IMG/VR virus record: IMGVR_UViG_3300022929_003923
Coordinates: 1-39,106 of that record
Source of the DNA: a virus
Direction: 5' to 3' (one strand)
Length of the DNA: 39,106 bases
Under the pieces are notes generated by a model. That model made no database searches, was not told where the DNA came from, and saw nothing but the letters and a program-made list of their open reading frames with translations. This document shows, in pieces, positions 25,836 through 33,759 of the stretch (position 1 is its first letter; each line of letters begins with the position of its first letter). A program made the translations under genes and the position numbers.

Positions 25836-26405
25836 ATGGCTACTTTACAAGATATCAGAGCTAAAGCTCAATTACAACCCAGACCGCTTGATTGGTTTCA
25901 GCGACAAATTCGTTCACTCGGAAATCAGTTTGATACTCCGGGAGCTTTGATGCGCTCAGACATCGGGCAAATGACAGGGAGACCGGATGTAGGTAGTATG
26001 TACCTGTATCTGTACGACCCCAAGACGAAAGCATCTCTTCCCTACTATGATAGATTTCCTCTTGTATTTCCTTACGAAGATGCTCAAGGCGGCTTTTACG
26101 GATTGAATTTACATTATCTTCCATACGGGATTAGATTTCAATTGCTAGAAGCATTGATGAAAACTAAAAGCACTAAAACAGTAACCAGCGATACCGAATT
26201 GCAACTGAGCTGGAACATATTGAAATCTGCTTCAAGATTCCCTGGAGTCCAACCTACAGTAAAGCGTTATCTTTACTCTAACATAAGATCAAGAATTTTA
26301 AAAGTAAATCCTGAAGATTGGTATACGGCAGCTATGTTACCAGTCGAACAATTTGAAGGGCTAACAAAACAGCAAGTATTCAATAGATCGAGGAAGTCAC
26401 TATAA
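25836..26405 (+). CDS. Conserved T4-like structural protein of unknown role
   Basis: A 189-residue protein whose frame fills the interval between gp4 and the tube-like gene; the stop overlaps the next ATG (TAATG). N-terminal residues are basic and Gln-rich (RAKAQLQPRPLDWFQRQIRSLGNQF). The middle (MYLYLYDPKTKASLPYYDRFPLVFPYEDAQGGFYGLNLHYLPYGIRFQLLEALM, in pieces) is very aromatic and reads as a compact beta/alpha fold. The C-terminus (WYTAAMLPVEQFEGLTKQQVFNRSRKSL) is basic. I recognise it as belonging to the late structural gene set of T4-like marine phages but cannot name a T4 orthologue. Its late-promoter position suggests strong expression and a virion role in head or tail completion. Confidence 0.55.
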   Translation: MATLQDIRAKAQLQPRPLDWFQRQIRSLGNQFDTPGALMRSDIGQMTGRPDVGSMYLYLYDPKTKASLPYYDRFPLVFPYEDAQGGFYGLNLHYLPYGIRFQLLEALMKTKSTKTVTSDTELQLSWNILKSASRFPGVQPTVKRYLYSNIRSRILKVNPEDWYTAAMLPVEQFEGLTKQQVFNRSRKSL

Positions 26406-26995
26406 TGGCAGGGTTCAGTTTAAATGACTTTTTATCAAAAGTAAGAAGCGAAGATTTAGCAAGAAGCAATCGGTTTGAGGTAGAAATCTTTGGTCCCGGA
26501 GACGCTAAGGCAATATCTATTTTGTGTGAAGATGCTTCGGTGCCTGGACTTATTGTTCCTTACACGCCTACAAAAATAGGAAACTGGACTGAGCCTAGAG
26601 CGCATGGAATAGAATTCTTTGGAGATAACGCTACATTTACATTTTATTGTGACAGTAGCTGGAATGTAAGAGATTACTTTGAAAACTGGATGTTCAGTTG
26701 TGTGAATCCAATTAGCAAAGAAATAAGTTTTTACAACAATACTGTCGGTACCGTAGTTATTCATGCATTGAACAGAAAAGACGATATTGTAAAATCTTGG
26801 ACCTTGGTAGATTGCTTGCCGAGAAATATTTCTCTCACTCCACTTTCTCATGGCAATGAAGGAGTGGCAAGAGTTTCAGTGTCGCTTGCTTACAAATATT
26901 GGACCCCTGACTCAAACGGCATATCGGCATCGACAGTTCCTATTAACTCAGCCGTATCCGGTGTGGCAGGCACCCCCCGCGGACGAAGAATTTAA
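26405..26995 (+). CDS. 54: Tail-tube-like protein, probably tube initiator gp54
   Basis: A 196-residue protein. LARSNRFEVEIFGPGDAKAISILCEDASVPGL is the typical opening of gp19/gp54 tube-fold proteins, which start with a D-ARxNxFxVEI strand and then a loop to the inner ring. The C-terminal VSVSLAYKYWTP matches the closing strand that ends LALDYW in T4 gp19. It could be either the tube subunit gp19 or the initiator gp54. I favour gp54 because it sits with gp48, gp26 and the tape measure rather than next to the sheath gene. T4 gp54 is longer (320 aa), so a short form is implied. No sheath gene is in the window. Confidence 0.55.
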   Translation: MAGFSLNDFLSKVRSEDLARSNRFEVEIFGPGDAKAISILCEDASVPGLIVPYTPTKIGNWTEPRAHGIEFFGDNATFTFYCDSSWNVRDYFENWMFSCVNPISKEISFYNNTVGTVVIHALNRKDDIVKSWTLVDCLPRNISLTPLSHGNEGVARVSVSLAYKYWTPDSNGISASTVPINSAVSGVAGTPRGRRI

Positions 26996-27010
26996 TTATT
27001 GGAGAATATA

Positions 27011-27712
27011 ATGGCATTACCATCAATCGACACCCCTACATTTGAAATTGAAATACCTCACACAAAAGAAATCAAGAAGTTTAGACCGTTTCTTGTAAAA
27101 GAAGAAAAACTTCTTGTGCTTGCCAATGAATCAGGTGAGCAAGATGACATGATTAGAGCAACCCAACAAATTGTTACTAATTGCTCATTTGGAGAAATTG
27201 ATGGTGAGAAATTGCCTATATTTTCATTGCAGAAAATTTTCATGGATCTTAGAAGCCAATCTATAGGCAGCAAGATTCAGCTGGGTCTGTCATGTGGAGG
27301 TTGTGGGACTTCTCATAATCACACTATCGATTTGACTGAAATAAAGATATCTACGCACAAAGATCATTCGAGTAAAATAAAATTAGATGATACGATGTTT
27401 GTTGACATGAAGTACCCAACTGCATTTGAAGTGCAGAAATTGTTGGACAGTGAAAATTCAGAGCAATTATATGCAGTGGTTTCGCAGTGTGTTCACATTG
27501 TATATCAAGACGATGAAATTTTTAATGCATATGAATCTTCAGATGAAGAAAGAAAAAATTGGGTAGAAAATTTGACAATTGAGCAATTTACCAATATTAG
27601 AAAATTCTTTGAAACAATGCCTACACTAGAGTACAGTGTTAATTTTAAATGTAGTAAATGTGACCGTCCTAATTATATGGACTTTAATGGCTATCAAAAT
27701 TTTTTCGCATGA
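27011..27712 (+). CDS. 26: Baseplate hub assembly protein gp26
   Basis: A 233-residue protein; T4 gp26 has 208. I start at the ATG 27011, which has GGAGA at 27001-27005; an in-frame TTG at 26999 overlaps that site. It has the T4_baseplate pattern of gp26: EIEIPHTKEIKKFRPFLVKEEKLLVLANE, a repeated LRxQSIG helix, and two CxxC pairs (C95/C98 in LSCGGCG and C214/C217 in FKCSKCD) that probably bind zinc. gp26 helps assemble the hub and is not always a structural component. It overlaps gp51 by ATGA, so the two are coupled. Confidence 0.88.
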   Translation: MALPSIDTPTFEIEIPHTKEIKKFRPFLVKEEKLLVLANESGEQDDMIRATQQIVTNCSFGEIDGEKLPIFSLQKIFMDLRSQSIGSKIQLGLSCGGCGTSHNHTIDLTEIKISTHKDHSSKIKLDDTMFVDMKYPTAFEVQKLLDSENSEQLYAVVSQCVHIVYQDDEIFNAYESSDEERKNWVENLTIEQFTNIRKFFETMPTLEYSVNFKCSKCDRPNYMDFNGYQNFFA

Positions 27713-27888
27713 GCCTTTCCCATGATAATCTTCAAAATTATTTTAAGACCAATTTTTTATTAATGCAAGAACATAAATACTCATTGACTGAAGTTGAAAA
27801 TTGGATGCCGTGGGAAAGGCAAGTTTACATCGCTATGCTAATAGAACATTTAAAAAATAAAGCAGAAAAGGCAAAGGCTAAACGATAA
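27709..27888 (+). CDS. 51: Small hub-assembly protein, gp51-like
   Basis: A 59-residue protein: MSLSHDNLQNYFKTNFLLMQ followed by EHKYSLTEVENWMPWERQVY and IAMLIEHLKNKAEKAKAKR. The MPWERxVYIxxL motif and the position between gp26 and the tape measure are those of small hub catalyst proteins of T4-like phages, where gp51 acts in hub assembly; the same motif is used by tail-assembly chaperone-like products. It overlaps gp26 at its start (ATGA, 27709-27712) and the tape measure at its stop (TAATG, 27886-27890). Both junctions support a real, coupled gene. The lysine-rich C-terminus is unusual. Equivalence to T4 gp51 rests on place and motif. Confidence 0.8.
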   Translation: MSLSHDNLQNYFKTNFLLMQEHKYSLTEVENWMPWERQVYIAMLIEHLKNKAEKAKAKR

Positions 27889-30197
27889 TGGCTGAAGATA
27901 CTAGAAGCACCAAAGATAGATTCGTTGAAGAGTCTATCGGAATGATAAAAGATAGTCTCCGCGTAAACCGAGATACGAAAGGCTTCGGTAACATTATGAA
28001 GGAGACTTTCTCTCCGGCTAACTTTTTTGGTGCTGATAGTAAAATGGGCAAGATGTTCAGTAGCACTGAAGAAAGAGACCGTATAAGAGGCTACGGTGGC
28101 GGAAAACAGAAAGGATCCGCTAACACAAGTCAAGAAGTCGGGGTTAGTCCCGAGCTAAAGCAAATACAGGCAGATGTCGCAGATATAAAAGCTATTCAGG
28201 AGGAAAGTAAATCAGACCCTGAATTCAGAGAGTTAGATAAAAGCGGCAAAGATCAATTATCAGTCTCCAAACAAATACTCGCCACACTACGAAAGCAAGA
28301 ACCTGCAATGACAAAAATGCAGGGCGACAGCGTGATTGCATTGCTCAAGAAAGGTGTTGGTAGTGGAGGAGGCGGTGGAGGAGAATCTGACTCTGGGCCT
28401 GGGTTTTTCTCAGGAGCATTAGCAACTGGTATTATGATGAAAGGCAAGGATCTTTTTGCCGCTGGTAAAAATAAAGCAGGTAGTCTGATGAAAGGCGCCA
28501 AATCAGCCGGCGGTAGTCTACTGAGAGGTGCTGGCGGAGTTGCTAGGGGTCTTGGTGGTGCTGGGCTTGGGGTTGGTTTAGGTGCATATGAAGCGGTCTC
28601 CGGAGCGATGGGGGCTGAGAGAGACTTAGAAGGATTAGAAATATCCGCTGAAGAGGCGCAATCAAGAAAAGGTGAGGCTATCGGCAGTGGAGCAGGCGGT
28701 GCAGGTGGTGCGCTGGCTGGGGCGGCTGTCGGCGCGGCTGTTGGCTCTGCTATCCCTGTTGTTGGGACTCTTATTGGTGGCATAGTAGGTGGCGCCATTG
28801 GATATTTTGCCGGCAGTGCGGCAGGTGGTGCGGCAGGTGAAGCAATTGCAGATGCAATTCCAGTAAGTGAAGAAGACCTCAAGGAATCAAATACGCTTGC
28901 AAATGAGTACTTAGATAAAATAGCTGACAATCCAGGCGGTGACGAGTTAGTGGCAAAAATAAAATCAGAAGCCACTGAAATCGAGTCTATGATGATGGAA
29001 TCTACCGGAAAACAGCCTGAGGAGCTTTCTGAGAACGATATTGACGCAATCGCTAATGCGGCACTAGTTAAAGCTATACAAAACAATCAAGAAGAAGCTG
29101 AAACCATAGGTGTCAATATTGACACCTTTACTGCTAGTTATTCTTCCGATAATCCTATGCAAATGGGACCAGGTGATGTGAAAGAGTATGACACTCGATT
29201 AGAAGAAATTAATAACTCGGATATGAGTGAGTCAATAAAAATAGCGAAGAAAAGAAGATTAGACGCAGAATTCGGTGCAAAATTTGGAGGCACACCACAG
29301 CAACTAGAAGCAAGAAAAGCAATGGCAAACGAACAGTCGATGCGAGAAACCCGTGAACAATCTGGTTCACTTGTCCATGCAAATATGTCCCGAGAACAAA
29401 AACGAGCATTTGATGAAGAAGTGCAGAACAGAACCCAACAATACCGTGAAGAGTTTATACAGAAGAACGAAGGGAAAGAAAAATCAGATTCTATGTATAA
29501 CCGTAAGTTAAACACGCAAAATGCAAGGGCTAGAAAAGATGTCACGATGGAAATATTAAATACTGGCGGTGTACTTGGTGACAAAGAGGCGTTGATAGAA
29601 CAAGGCGTTATCGAAGGTGACTTTGCAACCGGTAATGTAGACCGATCTTATGAGATAGACGGCGAAGAAGTATCAAGAGAAGAATATGAAGCTCAACAAG
29701 ATCGAATGAATACAGGCCTGCTTGATGATCCTAGCGAAATGGTTGTTGATGCTGGTGAACCTGTTCCTATTGAAGAAATCGAAGCGGCATATGAAGCTGG
29801 AAAAGCAGGAGAAGACGGCTCCCTGGGAAGCCCTGAAGACAGGGCGAAATTTTATGAGCGGCTGGCAAGCGATCCAAATGCCACTCCCGATCAAGTGATT
29901 AGTTTAAATCAGAAAGCAAGACAAGCAAGAGAGCAAGCCGAAATCAATACCGACATCGAAGCGGGTTACGGAGAGGGTCTCTCTGGAAATACGAATGCTT
30001 CTGTAGTAGAGAATGCAACAGATGATGCAAATAACGCAACAGCTCCTGGTGCGACTGCGCCTGTTGTCGTACAAGCCCCTGCTCCTGCCCCACAACCACA
30101 GCCGGATATTAATGTAGTTGTATCTATGCCTAAAACTATAGGACCAGAAACAAGATCAGGCGTAAGAATGATTGGTATGCTTGGTAATGATTATTAA
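27888..30197 (+). CDS. 29: Tail tape-measure protein (gp29-like)
   Basis: A 769-residue protein; T4 gp29 has 590. It follows gp26/gp51 and closes the plus-strand run. The first 150 residues are charged and helical. Residues about 155-240 are Gly-rich (GVGSGGGGGG) with amphipathic segments. About 262-325 is a glycine-zipper hydrophobic stretch (AGGALAGAAVGAAVGSAIP...IGGIVGGAIGYFAG) suited to inserting in the host inner membrane as DNA enters. The rest is coiled-coil and acidic/Gln-rich, ending with a Pro/Ala-rich linker and PDINVVVSMPKTIGPETRSGVRMIG. If tail length follows about 0.15 nm per residue, the tube would be near 115 nm. A strong hairpin follows the stop. The role is inferred from place, length and composition. 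Confidence 0.75.
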   Translation: MAEDTRSTKDRFVEESIGMIKDSLRVNRDTKGFGNIMKETFSPANFFGADSKMGKMFSSTEERDRIRGYGGGKQKGSANTSQEVGVSPELKQIQADVADIKAIQEESKSDPEFRELDKSGKDQLSVSKQILATLRKQEPAMTKMQGDSVIALLKKGVGSGGGGGGESDSGPGFFSGALATGIMMKGKDLFAAGKNKAGSLMKGAKSAGGSLLRGAGGVARGLGGAGLGVGLGAYEAVSGAMGAERDLEGLEISAEEAQSRKGEAIGSGAGGAGGALAGAAVGAAVGSAIPVVGTLIGGIVGGAIGYFAGSAAGGAAGEAIADAIPVSEEDLKESNTLANEYLDKIADNPGGDELVAKIKSEATEIESMMMESTGKQPEELSENDIDAIANAALVKAIQNNQEEAETIGVNIDTFTASYSSDNPMQMGPGDVKEYDTRLEEINNSDMSESIKIAKKRRLDAEFGAKFGGTPQQLEARKAMANEQSMRETREQSGSLVHANMSREQKRAFDEEVQNRTQQYREEFIQKNEGKEKSDSMYNRKLNTQNARARKDVTMEILNTGGVLGDKEALIEQGVIEGDFATGNVDRSYEIDGEEVSREEYEAQQDRMNTGLLDDPSEMVVDAGEPVPIEEIEAAYEAGKAGEDGSLGSPEDRAKFYERLASDPNATPDQVISLNQKARQAREQAEINTDIEAGYGEGLSGNTNASVVENATDDANNATAPGATAPVVVQAPAPAPQPQPDINVVVSMPKTIGPETRSGVRMIGMLGNDY

Positions 30198-30207
30198 CAT
30201 ATAAAAA

Positions 30208-30230
30208 AAGGGGGACATTGTCCCCCTTCT
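30208..30230. terminator. Bidirectional transcription terminator
   Basis: A 9-bp perfect stem, AAGGGGGAC (30208-30216) with GTCCCCCTT (30220-30228), and a 3-nt loop. An A-run (30203-30209) lies on the left and a TT-CT run on the right. It sits between the tape-measure stop (plus) and the gp32 stop (minus), so it probably ends both converging transcripts; the longer A-run gives the better U-tract for the minus-strand transcript. Confidence 0.8.
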
Positions 30231-30247
30231 CAGACTACTAATATTAA

Positions 30248-31159
30248 TTAGTCATCTTCAGCCAACGCGGCAAAATAACTCATTGTATCTTCTTCATCAG
30301 CATTAGACTTGACTGACACATTAGATGTAGCAGATTTAACAGCAAGCAAGTCTTCAACATCATCATCACCTGATTGAGAAGCGATAGTTTCTGCTGTAGT
30401 AACTCTTGCACCACCAGTAAGAACCTGATTAAGTTTAGCTTTCAACTCATCATAAGTTTTGAAGTTCTTAGGATCAACCATCTCAGCCAGTGAGTGTTGC
30501 TTACCCCAGATTGCTTCAATCTCTTCATCGCTGTTTGCAACAGCACTTGGAGAAGACTCAAATTCAGACTTATCATAGTTACGATATCCCTCAACTTGTC
30601 TTGCCTTCAACTTGAAGTTAGAACCTTCCCAGAAATCAAACGGATTTACTGGAGTTTCATCTTCAAACTCTGGTTGCATGACATCTTTAATCTTATCAAA
30701 GATTTTCTTACCAAACTTGTAAAGCATTACCTGACCTTCATTCTGAGGGTTAGCAGGATCCTTGATTACAAGAATGTTAGCATAGTAAGACAAACGGCGC
30801 TTTTGCTTTCGTGCAATATCTTTGTTTGCTTCTACACCACTGTTCCACAACTCGCTGTTTAGTTCAGACACAGGATCAGGCTGACCCATAGTTGTGAGAG
30901 AATTTTCAATGTACCACTTACCCGTGGGACCTTGAAAGCCATGATTCCACATACGAACCCAAGGAAGTTCTTCTCCTTTAGGGGGAGCAAGAAAACGAAT
31001 GATTGCATATCCATTGCCAGCAGAATCTACTGACAGCTTCCATTCATTGCTATCGTTATTGCCTTGTTGTTTAGGGGAATCGATCTTTTCGACTTCCTTC
31101 ATTAAGTTATCGAAGGAGCCTCTTGCCTTGCGCAAGTCTGAAAGTGAATTAAACGACAT
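30248..31159 (-). CDS. 32: Single-stranded DNA-binding protein gp32 lacking the zinc cysteines
   Basis: A 303-residue protein; T4 gp32 has 301. I use the ATG at 31159, with GGAG 8 nt upstream; the frame is open to 31216 but no ribosome site supports a longer product. The N-terminus MSFNSLSDLRKARGSFDNLMKEVEK is the basic cooperative region (a LAST-like motif). The core WKLSVDSAGNGYAIIRFLAPPKGEELPWVRMWNHGF, in pieces, is the OB fold. The C-terminus is acidic (DDDVEDLL...DEEDTMSYFAALAEDD) for protein contacts. It contains no Cys at all, whereas T4 gp32 holds zinc with His and Cys residues, so the metal subdomain has been lost. A TATAAATA box precedes it in the end of gp59. Confidence 0.9.
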   Translation of the reverse strand: MSFNSLSDLRKARGSFDNLMKEVEKIDSPKQQGNNDSNEWKLSVDSAGNGYAIIRFLAPPKGEELPWVRMWNHGFQGPTGKWYIENSLTTMGQPDPVSELNSELWNSGVEANKDIARKQKRRLSYYANILVIKDPANPQNEGQVMLYKFGKKIFDKIKDVMQPEFEDETPVNPFDFWEGSNFKLKARQVEGYRNYDKSEFESSPSAVANSDEEIEAIWGKQHSLAEMVDPKNFKTYDELKAKLNQVLTGGARVTTAETIASQSGDDDVEDLLAVKSATSNVSVKSNADEEDTMSYFAALAEDD

Positions 31160-31218
31160 ATTTGTTTCTCCGTATAAGCGTTGTATTTTTGTGTATTGTC
31201 CTATATCAGCGGACACTA

Positions 31219-31794
31219 CTATTTATAATGCCTTTCACCAGTGATTCTAATTCTATCACTGATTTGGACAAATGGACGATATTTTTTAATCAACATACTA
31301 GTGTCTTGTAAAAAGATATCATCATTCTCTATAGTAACATAATTGTAGAATTTGTCAAGTACTACAAGCGTTTCTAAAGAAATCATTTTACCAAAATAAA
31401 GCCTAAACACCAATGGGTGTCGGCCTTCTTTGGCTTCAAATGGAGACTGCAATTCTTCCTTCTCCATTTCATAATCTATTTTGGCGATGTCTTGTTCAAA
31501 TTTATATGCAAAAGATTGCCTATTTTTTAGCCACAGAGTATATCTTTCTTTTGCTTCCAAGTCAAACAGACCACCCCACCTATCACCCGAAACAAAATTT
31601 GCGACAAGGAAGTCAATTGCTTCTTTTCGGGTGTAGTCCCTCGCAATTTTTCTGAGACTAGTCAAGTCTTTTCGCTTCATAAATGTTTTTTGACTAGCTC
31701 TAACTGCGCCTTTTGTTTTTGTTATGTCATAATCTTTTTTTGTGAAGTGAAGTTTAAGTGCTAAGTATAAACGATATACTTCAAAAGGTTCCAT
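31219..31794 (-). CDS. 59: Helicase loader gp59
   Basis: A 191-residue protein; T4 gp59 has 217. The N-terminus MEPFEVYRLYLALKLHFTKKDYDITKTKGAV is the conserved HMG-like start of gp59 (F-x-VYRLYLALKxHF), followed by KTFMKRKDLTSLRKIARDY. Middle and end carry VFRLYFGKMISLETLVVLDKF, typical of the second domain. gp59 loads the gp41 helicase on gp32-coated DNA and pauses the polymerase at forks. Its end forms a TATAAATA box (Tyr-Lys-stop) ahead of gp32, and its start overlaps the preceding radical SAM stop (TAATG). Assignment firm. Confidence 0.92.
   Translation of the reverse strand: MEPFEVYRLYLALKLHFTKKDYDITKTKGAVRASQKTFMKRKDLTSLRKIARDYTRKEAIDFLVANFVSGDRWGGLFDLEAKERYTLWLKNRQSFAYKFEQDIAKIDYEMEKEELQSPFEAKEGRHPLVFRLYFGKMISLETLVVLDKFYNYVTIENDDIFLQDTSMLIKKYRPFVQISDRIRITGERHYK
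31220..31227 (-). promoter_or_regulatory. Late-type box TATAAATA at the gp59 stop, upstream of gp32
   Basis: Exact consensus made by the TAT AAA TAG end codons of gp59, 61 nt ahead of the gp32 ATG. It allows late expression of gp32 on its own, in addition to read-through from upstream early/middle transcripts. Confidence 0.55.
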
Positions 31795-32879
31795 TAGTTT
31801 GTCTCGTATCCAACTGCATAATCATAATCGACATAATTCTTTTTACATTTCAGACTACACTCAACCCAAGGGCTGTTCTTCCAACTAGAAAATAGCTTTT
31901 CCCACAAGTCATGGTTCAATACATTTTCTATTGTATTAGTCTTCACTGATAGTTGGTCTCTGTACATTGCAAAGAAACTATCTTTGTAGTTAATTGTCTT
32001 CTCTCCATCACTCATTGCAATGTAAGGAAATGAAGTCCAACTGCAAGGGTGTAATGTACCATCAGCACTCAGATACATTCCTCGATTGCCTACTAGACAT
32101 AACGGAAGAATGTTACCATGTGGCTTCGTTTCATTGTATTTTGTGATATTTGTTTGCATGTAATCATTGATAGGCTGCACTCTATCTGAAATCGGAACTA
32201 CACTTCTTTCATACCTATTTGTTTTGCTTATATACTGCTCATCCGGTTCTAAATGATCGTAGGGTCCATATGTATCATACTTACTTGCAAACTTTGTACT
32301 CTTAGTCCACTGCACAGAATCACATCCATTTATCTGTGCAATATCTTTAATCTTGTTCTGATGCAATTGATTGAATTTGAAATATATTGACGCCCAAACT
32401 ACAAACGCATCGGAATCGTGTCCCATCACAGACATGCCTTGCATGATACTATCCCAATTAGAATTCACACGATACATGTTGTTAGTTTCTTGGTCGTATC
32501 CATCAACACTAAAATTTACTGTATCATATTCATTGAGAATCGTAGCAAGTTCTTCCCACCAAGTCTTTTTCTTATATGAGCCATTTGTAATAATAAAAAT
32601 ATGGCATGTAGGTAATATGTTTTTGATGTATTCGCATATCAACAAGAAATCTTTGCAATAGATAGGGTCACCAATGTCTCCGCAGAAGGTAAACCGCTTG
32701 ACATTTTCTTTTATAAACTGAGGCGTGAATGCTTGGCTGAATTCTTGTAAAGTGAATTCATCATTAGTCCAAGAGGTCGCAGGCAGTTCTGTTCTAGGGC
32801 ATCGTGGACATTTCAATGTACACTTTGCACTGATCTCAATGTGCCAATGATATAGTTGCCAACCATAACGATTATTCAA
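31794..32879 (-). CDS. Radical SAM protein with C-terminal cysteine cluster (SPASM-like)
   Basis: A 361-residue protein with a TTG start at 32879. An AGGAT site lies 6 nt before it, and the TTG overlaps the SDR stop (TTGA). Residues 13-30 (HIEISAKCTLKCPRCPRT) hold the CxxxCxxC [4Fe-4S] site (C20, C24, C27). FTFCGDIGDPI and IFIITNGSY follow as the SAM-binding strands. Near the C-terminus, LPLCLVGNRGMYLSADGTLHPCSW and WVECSLKCKKNYVDYD carry further Cys that could bind auxiliary clusters, as in SPASM proteins. Such enzymes modify peptides or sugars by radical chemistry. It lies between gp59 and SDR in a coupled operon, so its substrate may be made by the neighbouring sugar enzymes. Confidence 0.8.
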   Translation of the reverse strand: MNNRYGWQLYHWHIEISAKCTLKCPRCPRTELPATSWTNDEFTLQEFSQAFTPQFIKENVKRFTFCGDIGDPIYCKDFLLICEYIKNILPTCHIFIITNGSYKKKTWWEELATILNEYDTVNFSVDGYDQETNNMYRVNSNWDSIMQGMSVMGHDSDAFVVWASIYFKFNQLHQNKIKDIAQINGCDSVQWTKSTKFASKYDTYGPYDHLEPDEQYISKTNRYERSVVPISDRVQPINDYMQTNITKYNETKPHGNILPLCLVGNRGMYLSADGTLHPCSWTSFPYIAMSDGEKTINYKDSFFAMYRDQLSVKTNTIENVLNHDLWEKLFSSWKNSPWVECSLKCKKNYVDYDYAVGYETN

Positions 32880-33472
32880 GGTGCTATCCTAATTCTCTTG
32901 TTCTCACTAAAAATAAACTCTGCAATCATACTAGCAACCTCTTCAGGAACTAGATGATCCATTGCATACAAGTCATCCATTGGCTTGTGTTTTTCTTTGT
33001 GTCTATTTGCATTGAAGTTTGTTTTGGTTAGTCCTAAAATAACTTCTTTAACTGTAACGCTTGGGTGTTCATATCTTAACATATCACCGAAAATTTGTAA
33101 AGCCTTTTTACTGAGACTATATGCCAAATCACCCGGATAGAATTTTTCTACATTTGTACTTGTGATATTAACAACAGTGACATTTTCGTTTTCTTGTATT
33201 GCTAATTGTGAGAGTCGCATTGCACTAATCAAGTTAGTGTTTAGTACTCTGCTCCAGTAGCTCCAGTGCATCTCACTGAAAGGAACTTTACCTCCGACAT
33301 CATGTCCAGCGCAATTTATTAACATATCAACTTTACCGAATGAGCGTATTCTCTCAGGAAAATCTAAGTCAATAATATCTCGGGTGAGTTGAATTAGTTG
33401 GTGTTCGTGTTTTAGTATTTTAACTAATTCTTTTCCCACACCACTTGAACATCCTGTAATAGCAATAATCAA
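32876..33472 (-). CDS. Short-chain dehydrogenase/reductase (SDR)
   Basis: A 198-residue protein. It starts with a TTG at 33472, which overlaps the gp33 stop (TTGA); no ATG exists in frame ahead of the essential N-terminal strand. It has the classical SDR signature: TGCSSGVG (residues 6-13) for NAD(P), NCAG (53-56), Ser in NITST (about 105), and Y118-x-x-x-K122 (AYSLSKKAL). At 198 residues it is short for the family (about 250), ending soon after the active site. It probably oxidises or reduces a sugar or cofactor intermediate. Coupled to radical SAM downstream and gp33 upstream. Confidence 0.85.
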   Translation of the reverse strand: MIIAITGCSSGVGKELVKILKHEHQLIQLTRDIIDLDFPERIRSFGKVDMLINCAGHDVGGKVPFSEMHWSYWSRVLNTNLISAMRLSQLAIQENENVTVVNITSTNVEKFYPGDLAYSLSKKALQIFGDMLRYEHPSVTVKEVILGLTKTNFNANRHKEKHKPMDDLYAMDHLVPEEVASMIAEFIFSENKRIRIAP

Positions 33473-33759
33473 AACGGCAACTTCACTGTTTTTTCTTTCA
33501 TTAGATTTAAGTCTTCTGCCTCGACTTTAATTTTTTCTTTAAGTGAGGGAGTGACCAGTTTCTTAACTGACTCGATTTCTATTTCCTGTTTCACACAATA
33601 CTCTACTAATATATCGATTAAGCTAGAATCAGTCCTACTAGCTAACTTTTCGATATATTGAGAAAACTCTACTTGAGTTTTAAATTGTTTAGTAATTAGA
33701 AAAACATCCGTTACAGTGGATCTGTCTTCCATATCGTTGTCAACTACTAGTTTGGGCAT
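33469..33759 (-). CDS. 33: Late transcription co-activator gp33
   Basis: A 96-residue protein; T4 gp33 has 112. VTDVFLITKQFKTQVEFSQYIEKLASRTDSSLIDILVEYCVKQEIEIESVKKLVTPSLKEKIKVEAEDLNLM (in pieces) has the gp33 pattern: helices that bind the RNA polymerase beta flap, and an SLIDAxxxYCxxxxIExExV core. gp33 links RNA polymerase, with gp55, to the sliding clamp so that TATAAATA promoters are activated. The start overlaps the epimerase end by 20 bp, and no strong ribosome site is visible, so it is probably translationally coupled. In T4 gp33 and gp59 are neighbours; here two metabolic genes separate them. Confidence 0.85.
   Translation of the reverse strand: MPKLVVDNDMEDRSTVTDVFLITKQFKTQVEFSQYIEKLASRTDSSLIDILVEYCVKQEIEIESVKKLVTPSLKEKIKVEAEDLNLMKEKTVKLPF

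Noticed and set aside
28253-29086. A 277-codon open frame on the minus strand under the tape measure
   Set aside because: It is the antisense of a Gly/Ala-rich coding region, where long shadow frames are expected; it has no ribosome site and its sequence is low-complexity Pro/Ala/Ser.
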